Source: Pogostemon cablin (lineage: Eukaryota; Streptophyta; Magnoliopsida; Lamiales; Lamiaceae). Taken from it: a stretch of DNA of 64,000 nt. A model generated the notes under the pieces. That model was not told where the DNA came from. It was given only the letters and a program-made list of their open reading frames with translations, and did not search any database. Position 1 is the stretch's first letter; each line of letters starts with the position of its first letter. Below are positions 13,094 to 24,333 of this stretch, one piece after another. Where the stretch lies: contig CM042996.1 in the NCBI GenBank assembly GCA_023678885.1, positions 9,544,602 through 9,608,601 of the forward strand. The letters run 5' to 3'. The translations under genes were made by a program, and so were the position numbers.

Positions 13094-13444
13094 TTGATGC
13101 CTTCAACATATCCCTCTTGCATGAGAAAGCACCATATATCAATGGTGGTTTGCTTCCCCATCGACTGGGTTGGTGCAAATGTCCACTACGACGTAGTCAG
13201 GGCGCTCCAGAAACGCTTGGAATATTATAATTGCTTCGTAGGAAAACCCAATCCCCAATCCGCATCCCAGCCGCCATTCTCGCCTACTGCGCCTTCATTC
13301 CAACATAAACAACTCCATCCAGCGCCGCCCTGGACGGAGCTCATTGACCGGTCCTCCTCTCTGACGTCGCTTCTCGCATCCAGGAAAACTTCTCCAACCG
13401 CCGCATCAACTAAATTGCTTTCTCTCTCTCTCTCTCTAAACTGA
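13094..13444 (+). other. Open frame of doubtful coding status
   Basis: A 116-codon open frame that is Ser/Pro rich and ends in a CT microsatellite (about 13420-13437) encoding SLSLSL. I recognise no domain. Its GC content is higher than its surroundings, so it may be another gene scrap. A second plus-strand frame over the same bases also looks protein-like but contains stops. Confidence 0.2.
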
Positions 13445-14509
13445 CGTGTTGACCCAATATTCTCCTTTTATTTGTTGCAACCCAAATTCACAAATTGACC
13501 CGAAATTTAAAAAGTTTGGCCCAATTTCAATTAAAGAATCCGGTCCTACCATTTAAAAGAAAAAGCCTGTTACACCCCGTCTTTGTCAATTAAGAATTTT
13601 ATTTCAACAAAGTTCCGTACATGATAATCTAGATTTTTTTAAAGGCAAATTTTGTTATTAAATTATTAAAATAAAATGGGTATAATGGATTAATTTTATT
13701 TTTTAAAATGAAAGGTAAATTAATTAATTAATTGAATAAATTTAAAAATTGTACTTCATCTAGGGTTTAATTAAATAAATATACATGATAATTACTGTTA
13801 CTATTTGTAATTTAAGTATTTAATGTAATTTAATATTATGAATAAAGATTTACATATGTACGTTATAATGCATCATAAATATTAGTTTTAAATTCAATAT
13901 ATATATTTTAATTTAGACAAATTATTTTTTACAATTACACTTGTACTCTGATTTTAAACTTTAATATTGGAAAATTTTGTCTCTATATTAATGAATTTTT
14001 ACATTTTAAATAAAAAATACTATTTCTAATTAAATATTTGTTACATTGTAATTTTTCACATTTTAAAATAGTAAATATTTTTATTAAAAAATTTATTAAT
14101 TCGAGGAGTAAATTTTTAATACGATCTGTTCAACTTATTTATAAGGGGCATGAGGCTCTTTATATTACATTTACAATGACTATTTAAATACTAATATTTA
14201 TGTAATTACTAGTTAGTATGATGTTCGTGCTAAAAAAATTGATTTTAAATTAAGTTAATATGAATGTTTTAATATAATATATGTAAAAGTACAAAATAAA
14301 ATATAATATAAATATATGCATATCCTTTAAATAAATAGACAGTTACTCAAATTTATTTTATTAAACGGATACTTGTTTGTTTTAATAAGGAAATTTCTTT
14401 AATTTTGGTTTGGTTAGTTGTGTGGTGAATTAATTGTGTGATTTTGTAGGTGTGTGCGCATTGTTGTACCACTTCATTTGGAACTTTAAAAGACTTTGAA
14501 AAATAGAAA
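13445..14509. other. Very AT-rich spacer
   Basis: No open frame or recognised repeat. It is mostly A/T runs leading into the decayed retroelement. Confidence 0.4.
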
Positions 14510-14769
14510 AAAAATTGAAAGGATGAACGCTTTGAGATGAAGAGCATGGAGTATGGCATGGGCCTCAAGGGATCAATTGATGATCCGAATGGTTTGAATT
14601 TGAATCCAGAAGTGGTGGCAATAACAACGCATGCAAGAGTAACGAAACCAACATTTGCAAGGCATAATTCAACAACTATTAGCCCAACAAGGAGTTGGTA
14701 ACCAAGGGCATCCACAATCAAGCACCTCGGGATACAAGCAAATCATCAACCTCAAGGACATGAATTCAA

Positions 14770-15660
14770 TGGGAACAGTATGAAAATAAGAGATCATTTC
14801 CAACCTAGAGTGGGGAATTACTTGATGGGCCGCCCATTAATGCAAATAATTTTGAAATTAAGTTGGGGTTGATCCAAATGGTGCAAACAAACCAATTCGG
14901 ATGAAGAGCAAATGAGGATCCTAACTCACTTGGCTCATTTTACGAAGATTACCAACACCATCAAAATCAATGGAGTTAGTGAAGATGTTATAAAGATGAA
15001 GCTCTTCTCGTTTTTCTTACGAATAGAGCAAGGGCTTGGTATGACATGATGCCTCGAGGGTCGTGCAACACTTTGACGGACTTGGCACAAAGGTTTTTGA
15101 TTAAATTCCTTCCACCTTCGAAGGTGCTATATTTGAAGAACTTGATTCTACAATTCAAACAATTCTCGATGGTTAGTGAAGCTTGGGACCAATTTAAGGA
15201 AATGTTGACGAAGTGTCCTCAACACGGATTTCCAATTGATTAACAAATAGGATTCTTTTATACGGGGCTTGATTGTAGTTTGAGAATTCTACTTGATGCA
15301 TCCGACGGAGGATCAATTTTGAGGCAAACACCGGATCGAGCTATGACAATTTGTGAAGAAATTGCTTTAAATTTGGGCAATGGCCCTTGAGTCGGCATCG
15401 GGTTGTTATAAGTTGGAAAGGATATATAGTAAAGATGGAAGAAGTTTGTATGAACCAAGTTGAGTCCGAGAAAACTCCTAAGGAAGATATGACGGAGAAG
15501 GTAATCACCGAGATTTTGAGAAGGATGAACTCGACAATGCAAGCCAATTCTACCAAGTAAAGAAGTCAACCTATGGTTAATTGTGTACAAGCACCCATAT
15601 TTTTGCCTCAACAAGTTTCTAATTCGAATTTGAGTTATCAAGAGCTATGGAGACCATCCA
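14770..15660 (+). pseudogene. Retrotransposon gag pseudogene (copy 1)
   Basis: Fragments in shifting frames include NTIKINGVSEDVIKMKLF, RGSCNTLTDLAQRFLIKFLP and EAWDQFKEMLTKCPQHGFP. These match the retrotransposon gag domain (Pfam Retrotrans_gag type: ARAW...L..F...F.P, EAWERFK.LL..CPHHG.P). Gag forms the cytoplasmic virus-like particle in which reverse transcription occurs. The longest intact stretch is about 65 codons (15046-15243), with stops and frameshifts on both sides. Confidence 0.75.
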
Positions 15661-16125
15661 AGATGTCTTTCGATGAGGTAGTTTATGTGTAAGGAGGAAA
15701 CTTTCAAGGCAATTATGGAAATTTTTCCAAGGAAGATATCCACAAAGGCAAGGAAGTTTTAATAATAGCGAATTTGGGGGCAATTTTCAACAACCGAGGA
15801 AGTTTGCTAATTTGTCGGAAATCCTAATAGCGCTATGCAAATGCCGTCGGGTGTTCATTTGGGTGCTAATGCTTCAAATGATGAAGGAAAGCCGTCCGTG
15901 CAAGACCAACTCAATCAAATAAGGAGATGATTAAACAAGATCGTGCGGATAGGAAATGGGAAAGAGAAGTTGATGATAGAAGATTTAAAGCCTTGGAGAT
16001 GCAAGTTAGCCAATTGGCTAGTGAAAGAGGAGAGGCACATTAAAAAGGCAAGTTCTCTTCCACTACGGTCTTAAATCCTAAAGAGCGATACTTACTTGTT
16101 GAAGTTAAATCCGAAGGAATATTAA

Positions 16126-16540
16126 TTGGTTGAGAAAGGGTTGGTGGAAGCAACAAGCATTACTAAGGAAGAGGAAAAAGTGTTGATAGTTGATGAAGAA
16201 GAACTAGTTCAAGATAAAAGAGTGATTAATGTGGTTTCATTGAAGGTTAATGATCTGGAAAAATTCATGATCCCATGCGAAATTGACAAAGGAGGAACAT
16301 TTAATGCTCTTTGTAATCTTGGTTCTAGTATTAATGTTATGCCAAAAGAAAAGTTTGAGAAGCTTGGAATCGGAAGGTTGAAAGCAACGGTGAAAGAGGT
16401 ACATTGCAGATGTTGTGATAAAAGTGGATGATCTAGTATTGCAGATGTGAAGGCAGATCCATTAATTCCACTCATATTGGGAAGACCCTTTTTTGCAATC
16501 GGAAAAGCTAAATTTTATATGGATGAGGAATAACTCTCTC
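16126..16540 (+). pseudogene. Retropepsin-like protease pseudogene (copy 1)
   Basis: Open frame 16126-16431 reads FMIPCEIDKGGTFNALCNLG followed by SSINVMPKEKFEKLGIG. This is the aspartic protease region of gypsy-type polyproteins, where the usual catalytic motif is DLGAS.N.MP. Here the catalytic Asp is Asn (NLGSS). A later frame gives PLIPLILGRPFFAIGKAK, the flap-to-C-terminal ILGRPFLAT motif. Frame breaks and the lost Asp make it inactive. Confidence 0.7.
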
Positions 16541-17251
16541 ACTTAAATCACATGGGACGTATGTGATATTTTCTAGCAAGGAACTGAAAGAGGGAAGTTG
16601 TCACTTGAAGTCACCAATTCAACCTACGGATAACTGTGAGGCTCTTGAAAATAAATTTATTGTGGATGTTTTGACCGCTTTTATGCTTGATTTTTCAGGT
16701 CATGGCTTGTTGGATAGAGACAAGTTCGGGGGGAAGTGCTACTAAAGTGGATTGGATGATTGATAAATGGTCTCCCAGACTTTTCAAACGAGAGCAAGAA
16801 ACCAAGTAATCCAAGCTTGAACGAGTTGAAATTGAGAGACTTGGACAAGAAAGTGGTCAAAGAGATATTCAAAGTGAAAATGAGGGCCGATGAGGCCTTG
16901 GGGAATTTTAAGCTGTAAATAGTTTTTACCCGTCTAGTTTGAAGACGTTAAATTCAGCGCTTAATGAGAGACAATCTATTCTTTTTTTTCTGATTTGATT
17001 GTATCTTTGGTATATAGGTTGTTATGCTCATGTGAGAATGCATATGATGGATACAAGAAGTGCTTTATTCCGTAACACGGTCTCACACAATTATTTCTCT
17101 TATATGAAACCATTACATACTATGGTTTTTTATTTTTTTAATAAGTATGTTATCATATTATTTTTATACTATGATTTGTTTATGAAATAATTTATTTGAA
17201 TTAATCATTACTTTTAGGGTAATTCTAAACAATCAAATTAGCAATAAGAAT

Positions 17252-17555
17252 AAGAGTGAGTCTCATGTAAACCTTATTTTCTAAAATTACTTTTTAATAT
17301 ATAAAAAATTACTCTTTGAAGAGTAATAATTTTTATACAGAAGAGTAATAATTCATGTCTCCAAAAAGTAATTTTCATATACTAAAGAGTAATCGATAAA
17401 TTAGGGTTTATAAGAATTTGAAGAGTAATTTTTTAATTTTGAAGAGTAACAATTTATGTGTATAAAGAGTAATTTTTTATGTACTAAAGAGTAACAGGAT
17501 TTACATATAAGGTTATATAAACCCGGTTTATACAAGTGTTTATACAAGAATAAAT
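17252..17555. repeat. Dispersed AGAGTAA repeat element, copy A
   Basis: About 300 bp rich in GAGTAAT/GAGTAAC units, ending near a GTTTATACAA motif. It matches 39867-40165 nearly base for base over long stretches, for example AATTACTCTTTGAAGAGTAA. The two copies lie in the same orientation 22.6 kb apart. It is probably a MITE or other short non-autonomous element. Confidence 0.6.
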
Positions 17556-17883
17556 TAGTAATGAAGCGTTATTGATCAGAATCAATTTGATCTAAGGGTA
17601 TTTTTGGATGGAATGATTTAAGAGAGGATTTAAATAAATGAATTTCAAATTAATGGATTTGAATTTGATATTTTTTAGTTATTTTAGGGGATTTTCAAAT
17701 CCTTACAAATCGTGTCATTTGAAATCCTTCGATTATGACCAAAAAAATATTTTAATTTTTTTAATACAAAAATAAAAAAAACTAATAAAAAAATCATATT
17801 ATAATTAATTAATTTTGTTATTATTTTTTTAATTTTAACCTCCTACTACCCACTCCACCACCCCAAGCTGTATATATCTCTCC
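17556..17883. other. AT-rich spacer
   Basis: No gene seen. It contains ATTTGAAATCC/GGATTTGAATTTG motifs loosely similar to those at 36.1-36.2 kb. Confidence 0.35.
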
Positions 17884-18095
17884 TAGGGCTGTTAAACAAA
17901 CAGAGCGAGTCCGAGTATCGCATACTCGAGCTCGACTCGAGTAGTTATCGAGCCTAGCTCGAGCTCGACTCGATTAGAAAATGAGCTTATCATGAGCTCG
18001 AGCTCAAAGGAGTAATTCTCGAGTCGAGCTCGAGATCAACTCAGCTCGTTAAGCAAAATGAGTCAAGTTTTTCTAGTTTTATCGAGCTTTTCGAG
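17884..18095. mobile_element. hAT-like element fragment with GAGCTCGA repeats
   Basis: Begins TAGGGCTGTTAAACAAAC, typical of plant hAT MITE termini (TAGGGNTG). A GC-richer core of GAGCTCGACTCGAG repeats follows. No matching right terminus with an 8-bp duplication was seen, so the element appears truncated where LTR-like sequence starts. Confidence 0.4.
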
Positions 18096-19131
18096 CCTTA
18101 CTATTGATATTGGAATTTCACGTATTTTAGGTCTCACATTATCCATTTTTGTTAGAATATGGCCATGATTTCGTGTAAGATTGCGTGGTTTTCATATCTT
18201 GCGTAATTAAGATGCTACTAAGGTGTTTTGTTGAGTTTTAGGTGGAAAAATGATCAAAATTTCAAAGTTGGAATGAAGAGTGAAAGTTAGAAGAATGCTG
18301 AAAAATGCATGCTCACATTGTGTAATTTTTCTATATTCATTTGGAACTCAAAACTGCTAGTATGATATATGGTTGAAAAGTATAGAATAGATGATCATTT
18401 TGGCGTAAAAATCACTCAAATCGGAGTCCGTATGAGAAAATTATGCTCAAAATCGTGGGGTCGCGCAGCTGCCAATGGGAATTTTCAAAAATTTCCAAAA
18501 ATTAGCCCATATTTCCTATTTCTTGGAGTACAATTAATTTCCTTATCTCATTCCCTTCTCACACCTATATATATTTCACATCATTATTCATAAGAAACAC
18601 CACCCTCCTCAAGCGGATCATCCCTCATCCACATCCACCATCATCCACCATAATCCACATCCATCCCATCATCCATCCCCACTGAAGGATATTAAAGTGA
18701 TATTCTAGAGGGAAATCAATCAATCGGAGAGACAGAGAAGGAATCTGAGACAACGCCGACACTAGGGTTTTTCTATTCCTTTCTTTTATTTTCGTTTATC
18801 AAGACTTTTGGTATGAATTTGATAGACATGGGAGTTGCTTGTAACCCCATGAGCTAATTTTGTTTACAGTTTTAAGGTTTGAAGGATAGACGTAATTGGT
18901 TTAATGAACTAGATTGATTTTTGTGAATTCAAGTTGATTATTATTTTGGTTTATTTGATTTGTCTTGAGACTCTGAAATCATGCTTCGTAACATCTTCAT
19001 ATTAAATTCATGACATTGCCCGTGATGCTTGATTTATTATGTTAGCTTGTGTGCCTTCATGAATTGAATTGTCCATCTGTTGGGGATTAAGGTAGTTTGC
19101 CCGTGAACACGTTAATTCTAAGAACTGGTAC
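18096..19131 (+). mobile_element. LTR-like retrotransposon fragment, split by the CACTA insertion
   Basis: Non-coding sequence with LTR or leader character: a TATATATATTTCACATC TATA-like block near 18570, pyrimidine-rich CATCCATC repeats near 18620-18680, then a leader-like stretch. It ends abruptly at the CACTA terminus at 19132. I could not identify its other LTR or a coding region, so the class is uncertain. Confidence 0.35.
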
Positions 19132-19440
19132 CACTACAACATAAATGACATTAAGTAACAACATAGAGTAACACTTTTATTTTAATTAACATAAATTGGT
19201 AACACTTTCAAAATTATTATGGAGTAATACGTAACACATTTGTAACACTTTTTATATTGGTAACATAAACGAGTAATATTTTTCTAATATGTAACGCATG
19301 CATATAACATCTTTAAATAAGTTACACTTCTCATGTAACACTTATACATAAGTATCACAATTATGTAACATTTTTATATATGTAACAAATGTATATAACA
19401 CTTTTACACTTTTCACACAAGTGAAATATTTATATAATAT
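19132..19440. repeat. Left terminal and subterminal repeats of the CACTA element
   Basis: About ten copies of GTAACACTTTT/GTAACACATTT-like units follow the CACTA end. In En/Spm these arrays bind the TNPA-type accessory protein that brings the ends together. Confidence 0.7.
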
Positions 19441-20476
19441 GTTAAACTTTAATATAATTTTACTTACAAAGTATATAAATTATATGTATATATATGTTAA
19501 ATAAATATCTATATAAATAAATTTTAATTATTATATTATATTATATTTAAATAAATAATATGCATAAAAGAAAATATTTTTATACTCCATGTGGTATTTT
19601 TATTTTTTAAAAAAAAGTAAACATTTTTATATTTGAAATAAATTTAATAATGTAATTAAAAAAAATAAGAATATATACAAAATTATAGAGAAGATAAATT
19701 ATTTTTAAAAGATTATTTGATATGTTAAAGGGAATGGAATAGCAATAAAAATACTATACGAACATAATTGCTTTATTTGGTCGATTATATAGTAATATAA
19801 CCTTAAATTGATTTTATTTAATTTTCTTAGAAACACAATCAATTTCATTGTTTTTTTAAAAAAATTTAAATATGAACATTAGTTTTATATTTATTCTTAT
19901 GCTTTTAATGTTATTAAAAAAAACTTTTAAAAGAAAAAAAAATAAAAGAAAAAAAAATATATCGCACAACTCTGATTCCATTGGAAATGATTGTTATAAT
20001 AGTAAAAAAGTTTACTAGATTCCAAAAGATAAATGTGACAAATAAATTACAAAATATAATACTCCATGTCAAAAGCACAAAAGTGCAAGATATCCCAAAA
20101 AAACTAGCTAGCACTTATAAGTATTTCTAAGGCTAATTCCTATTTACAGATATCAACCAACTTTGAAAAGACTAGAAATTACAACAAAGCGATTATTGAA
20201 TTACAAACATAATAGCACAAGGGTGATGCTAAAATTTCAGATAAAGGGATTGAGAAAAGAAATTAGAGTTGGTGCAGAACATATGAATCCATGGTTTTGA
20301 ATGAGCACAAAACAGAAACCATTGAATTCCCAATTGGACCAAAAGTGAATCCAGATATATACCTATTCTACCTTGGTCGCACCTAAACAAAACTTCATTA
20401 ACAATAATAAAACGATGCATTGGTCAGTATGTTTCTCAAAACAATGACAGTAATTATCACTTCCAAGTAGCAGCAG

Positions 20477-20640
20477 CTCTCTCATCCTGTAAGAACCAAT
20501 AGAGTGAGAAAATAAAAGATATGTGGCCTGATGCTCCTTTGTTTATGCAGAACATACAGCACAGGAGCAGAAATGAGTAGCACGGAGGCAATGTTTCCAG
20601 CATCATAAAATCGCAGCTGCAATTTCAACAATATAATGAG
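20477..20640 (-). pseudogene. Unidentified captured exons with a hydrophobic segment
   Basis: On the minus strand, after a TTGCAG acceptor, the frame reads LRFYDAGNIASVLLISAPVL followed by YVLHKQR, a likely membrane helix. A second TTACAG acceptor is followed by DERAAATWK and a stop, which looks like a genuine terminal exon. A further exon-like segment lies at about 21725-21830 (GQQYEDMLPNLVMACTTER before GTATTT). I cannot name the source gene. Orientation matches the PDR fragment nearby. Confidence 0.3.
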
Positions 20641-22477
20641 ACCATCTTGAACTTGCAGCCCCATTCCTCACCTCTTAAATATAATTTTACTGTGTTATGT
20701 AATCAAAGTGATCAAACAAACATCAAATCTTCATTCAATCCCAATTCCACATTCTAGAGCAATCAAACAAAGGGCACCAAATTATAAGGAACCTAAAGGA
20801 TTTGAAATAGTCAGCACTTCTTTTGCTAAATTATACAACAAAATATGCTAGAGACCATCACAACTTTTTAAACTCCATAGAATTAAAGATTTTATTTATC
20901 TGTTGTGAAACAAGGCCAGCCCTCTATCTAGACATGAATTGTCTCAAAGAAAGGCTGCTTACATTCAAAAGATGGAGTTAGACTCTTACTTATCATCCCA
21001 AATTAACACTTAATAGTTATTAAATATGGCACGCTACAAGAAATCTAATTGTTAAAACTATCTTGTTTTGATAAGTAGTTAACAAAGCATACAATATATA
21101 TACAACCAAGAGTTTAAAAGAACATTGACCATGTGAATGCCAAAATCCATCTAAGGAACAACAAACTAAAAATGAGGTTAAATTAGAAAGCTGCTCCATC
21201 CCCAGTCCTCACACTACTGAATATCATTTGATACAAGCAGGGAATCCGTCATTGAAATGTCTAGCTGACTACAAACAGTGCAGGCAGCAGCACAAAGAAT
21301 TTATGATCACGGTTAAGGCATAACAATATCTGGTCAGTTAGATTTTTTACTATTCATTTGAGCATGATAAGAGCATACGTCCAGAGATTTTTTTTTTTAT
21401 TATTCAAAAGACGGGTTCAGAATTTTAAGAAGTATTACGAGTGGCATCAAAAGGATGTCACGAGTTGAAAGCTTGTAAAATATAACCCATACAAATTGTA
21501 TTCTTGTAAATGCAATTTAAGAATGGATTTATTAATACATAGAAGTTGTTGAAGTTCCTAGTCATAGCACCAGATCCACCACATGCAATCTGAGTGCAAA
21601 TAGTCTTGCCATATATAATGTTATGTCTTTCATCAGAAACACTCTTGCGCATAATAACTAAAAGTAGAGTACTCTCAAGAAAACTCACAGTATATCACCA
21701 CAAACCAAAACAAATACCTCTTTCCGTGGTACATGCCATGACCAAATTAGGTAGCATATCTTCATATTGCTGCCCTTTCCTTAACAGGCTTTCAAGAGAG
21801 CACAAACTTCATCAGAACACTGGTAATAGGACATAATGAACCAATCCCTATATTAAACACTGTATGCTTGAGCAAAAAAACACAGAGAACATATCAATAA
21901 TGATAAAAGGGATAATGCAACTAGCAGCAGTAATAATGCAACTAGCAAATCCAAATAAATGTAATTCTCATATAATCGTCAAAATGTTGAACTTACAATC
22001 TGCTCAAAGAACAGTAACACATGATTTACAGAAATACTAATCCCTTATCCTAGAGTCATTGGCGTACTCATATACTATAGATAGCTATATCAGTAAGATG
22101 TGTATCATATCAATAAAAATTTATTAGAAAACCAATTTGCAAGAAGGCATCACTCCCAGATTGAAGACAAGATAAATGCGAGATAGGCGGACGAATCTCC
22201 GTTGCCAGCCTCGATAGATAAAACTATAATCACTTTAATCACTATACGCCCTATAGGATTCTCAAAATGCCATATGAATACAGGTTCTTCGTACAATCGA
22301 ATGATAAATCATTCAAGAATCTGAATCTAAAACTTACATGCAACCTCAAGTTACATACAAAATTGCATTTACATTGGATTTTAAGATGCCCCAAAAGCAA
22401 ACCCATATTGAATAGATGCATAAAATCGGAGAACATACGAATTATGTTTCCAGGCAGCATACCTAACCTCTACAGCT

Positions 22478-22690
22478 TTATCGCCAGAGTTAGTTCGTTC
22501 ATCTGACCACGGTAGGTGATCTTTCCTGATTTCTGAACAAAAGCTTCCATCAGCAATTTTAGGAAAAAGAAAAACAACCAAGAATGATGAAACACAAAAC
22601 GGAAACTACCTTAGAAGCAACATCCAGTTTGCCAGCAAGTGCAAGCATGAATGTTGATTTTCCTGGGAGGACCCAAAAGTAGGTGATCCT
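22478..22690 (-). pseudogene. Captured PDR-type ABCG transporter fragment (two exons)
   Basis: Exon A (minus, 22690-22610) reads PGKSTFMLALAGKLDVASK, the Walker A region of pleiotropic-drug-resistance ABC transporters (normally GPPGSGKTTLLLALAGKLD). A 77-bp GT-AG intron (22609-22533) follows. Exon B continues in frame as KSGKITYRGQMNEL, matching the SG.VTYNGH.M.EFVP segment, and runs into a stop near 22480. PDR transporters export lipids, hormones and defence compounds at the plasma membrane. The P-loop lacks about two residues (PGKST). This is a short fragment inside the CACTA element, antisense to its transposase gene. Confidence 0.75.
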
Positions 22691-23264
22691 GAAGATGAAC
22701 TAGTTAATCGTAAGAACAAAAAGACATTTCTAAATTCAATGTAAAATTAGTAACTAGGGTATTTCTTTTTCCAGAATGAAGATCAAATGTCAGAATCAGT
22801 TTATTAATTCACCATGAACCGTAGTTATGAAAGAAAAGTGATAAATTAGTCCCTCAATTGCATTCATGGCAGCATTAATCAAGTTGGGTAATGCTCTGTT
22901 TAAAACATGAACATCTCCCTCCACCGCCAGGAGAATGGAAATGGGTTTTTGTTTTCCAACTTGATCCATTACTCGATTTTACTGGATTTTTCTATACCGG
23001 TTACGCCAGTACCAGGTCGTACCCACGGGTAAAATTCCCATTTCTACACTCACATTTTTAGTTTGTTGATTTTATTTACTGTAAATTATTTATTTAATTT
23101 AAAAGGGAGTTTTATGTGAATAGTTGCACACGGGAGCCCTATTTTTTGAAAACTACTACTTACTTTATTAAAAATACTCTTAACTCACATTAATATTTTT
23201 ATTTTAGAGGAGTAATCGATAAATAAAGAAATGTAAGAATTTCAAGAGTAATATATCTACTTAT

Positions 23265-24333
23265 TGAATACACACCCATTTTTATTGAATACACATCTTT
23301 TATTAAATGCACACCCCTTTAATTTTTATTTTTTAATTTTATTGTATATACACCCCTGAAATTACATAACTAACCTACCTCTTGAAAGGTTGAATAGAGT
23401 TGGAGCAAGTTCATATTTTGTCTGATTTAACTCTAAAAGTTCATATTACGTTGGCCTTAAATCCTTTCCGATCAACCCCTTCACTGGTCATCTCCACCTC
23501 TTCGACGGTGCGAACTCTCCCATATAAACTCGCAAACCTCGCGGACAAATACGGGCCCGTTTTCACCCTAGTCGTTAGCAACTGGCAACTGGCCCGAGAA
23601 CTGTTCACCACTGCTGACGTCGTCGCGCCCATGACTGATAGCCGCCAAACACTTGGGCTACAACTACGCCATGTTCCCATTCTCCCCGTACGGACCCATT
23701 GACATGGTCAGTGTTCCGATTCTATAGCATCATGATTGTGATCAAGATAGGGTGGGAGTGGGGGTGAAGTTGCCAGTGCTTGAGTATGACTAGTGGAAAT
23801 AAAAGTGAAATAACTAAATACAGATACAAAGTCACAAGATCGATTGTGTCTATCAGTTTCCACTCTTTCTCCTTTTATTGTGGTGGGATTGAGAAATTAA
23901 GAACTTGTTCATGAAGTCTTTTTTTTAAGCAGGGCTTCCAAACATTCAGTACATTTGATGACTGGAAAGTGATATTATAAAGCAAGACTACCAAATATTC
24001 TTCAATCTTTGAGTAGTACTGCATTTTACATCAGTTGATGTCATTCCTTTCCCCACAATAGTGAACTCAAGAAAATTGGGTTTTTTTACGGCTCCCCTAA
24101 TTATTGAAGAGTGGAGTGCGTGATTGAGGGGGTGATGAATGGGGGAGAAAAAGTAGGAGATGGGAGAGAGAGCTAGGGAGGTGGCGGATATGGCGAAGAG
24201 TGAAGTAGAAGAAGAGAGTGTGTAATGTGTATTTAATAAATCAATGATATTTTTGATTTTTCAAATATTTATAATCTAATAAAATATTAATGAGGTGCGT
24301 ATTCAATAAAATAGGGGTGTGTATTTAGTCTAA
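23265..24333. mobile_element. Nested terminal-inverted-repeat element carrying a P450 fragment
   Basis: The left arm reads TATTGAATACACACCC with further ACACACCCC units. The right arm is its inverted counterpart, ATTCAATAAAATAGGGGTGTG. The arms are imperfect and about 40-80 bp long. Between them lie the P450 fragment and non-coding sequence. It is inserted within the CACTA element. The superfamily is unresolved; a Pack-MULE-like element is possible. Confidence 0.5.
23470..23703 (+). pseudogene. Cytochrome P450 (CYP82-like) N-terminal fragment
   Basis: Frames read GHLHLFDGANSP, then LANLADKYGPVFTLVVSNWQ and LARELFTT, then after another frameshift AAKHLGYNYAMFPFSPYGP. This matches the plant CYP82 N-terminal catalytic-domain stretch (IGHLHLL, LADKYGP.F..R.G, VSNWE.AKE.FTTND, LGYNYAMFGF.PYGPYWR). 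The I-helix and haem-binding cysteine regions are absent. Loss of about ten residues after VFTL and several frame breaks mark a non-functional captured piece. GC content is well above its surroundings. Confidence 0.75.

Larger units (their letters stand above)
14510..17110 (+). mobile_element. Decayed TR-GAG-type LTR retrotransposon body (gag + protease)
   Basis: Plus-strand sequence parallels the better copy at 59.1-62.0 kb in the same order: gag, linker, retropepsin-like region, then a block containing AGCGCTTAATGAGAGACAA near 16955 that matches AGCGCTAAATGGGAGGCAA near 61840. The trailing non-coding segment around 17000-17110 also aligns loosely with 61915-61990. No reverse transcriptase, RNase H or integrase is present and no flanking LTR was recognised. 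The element is heavily mutated and truncated. Confidence 0.65.
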
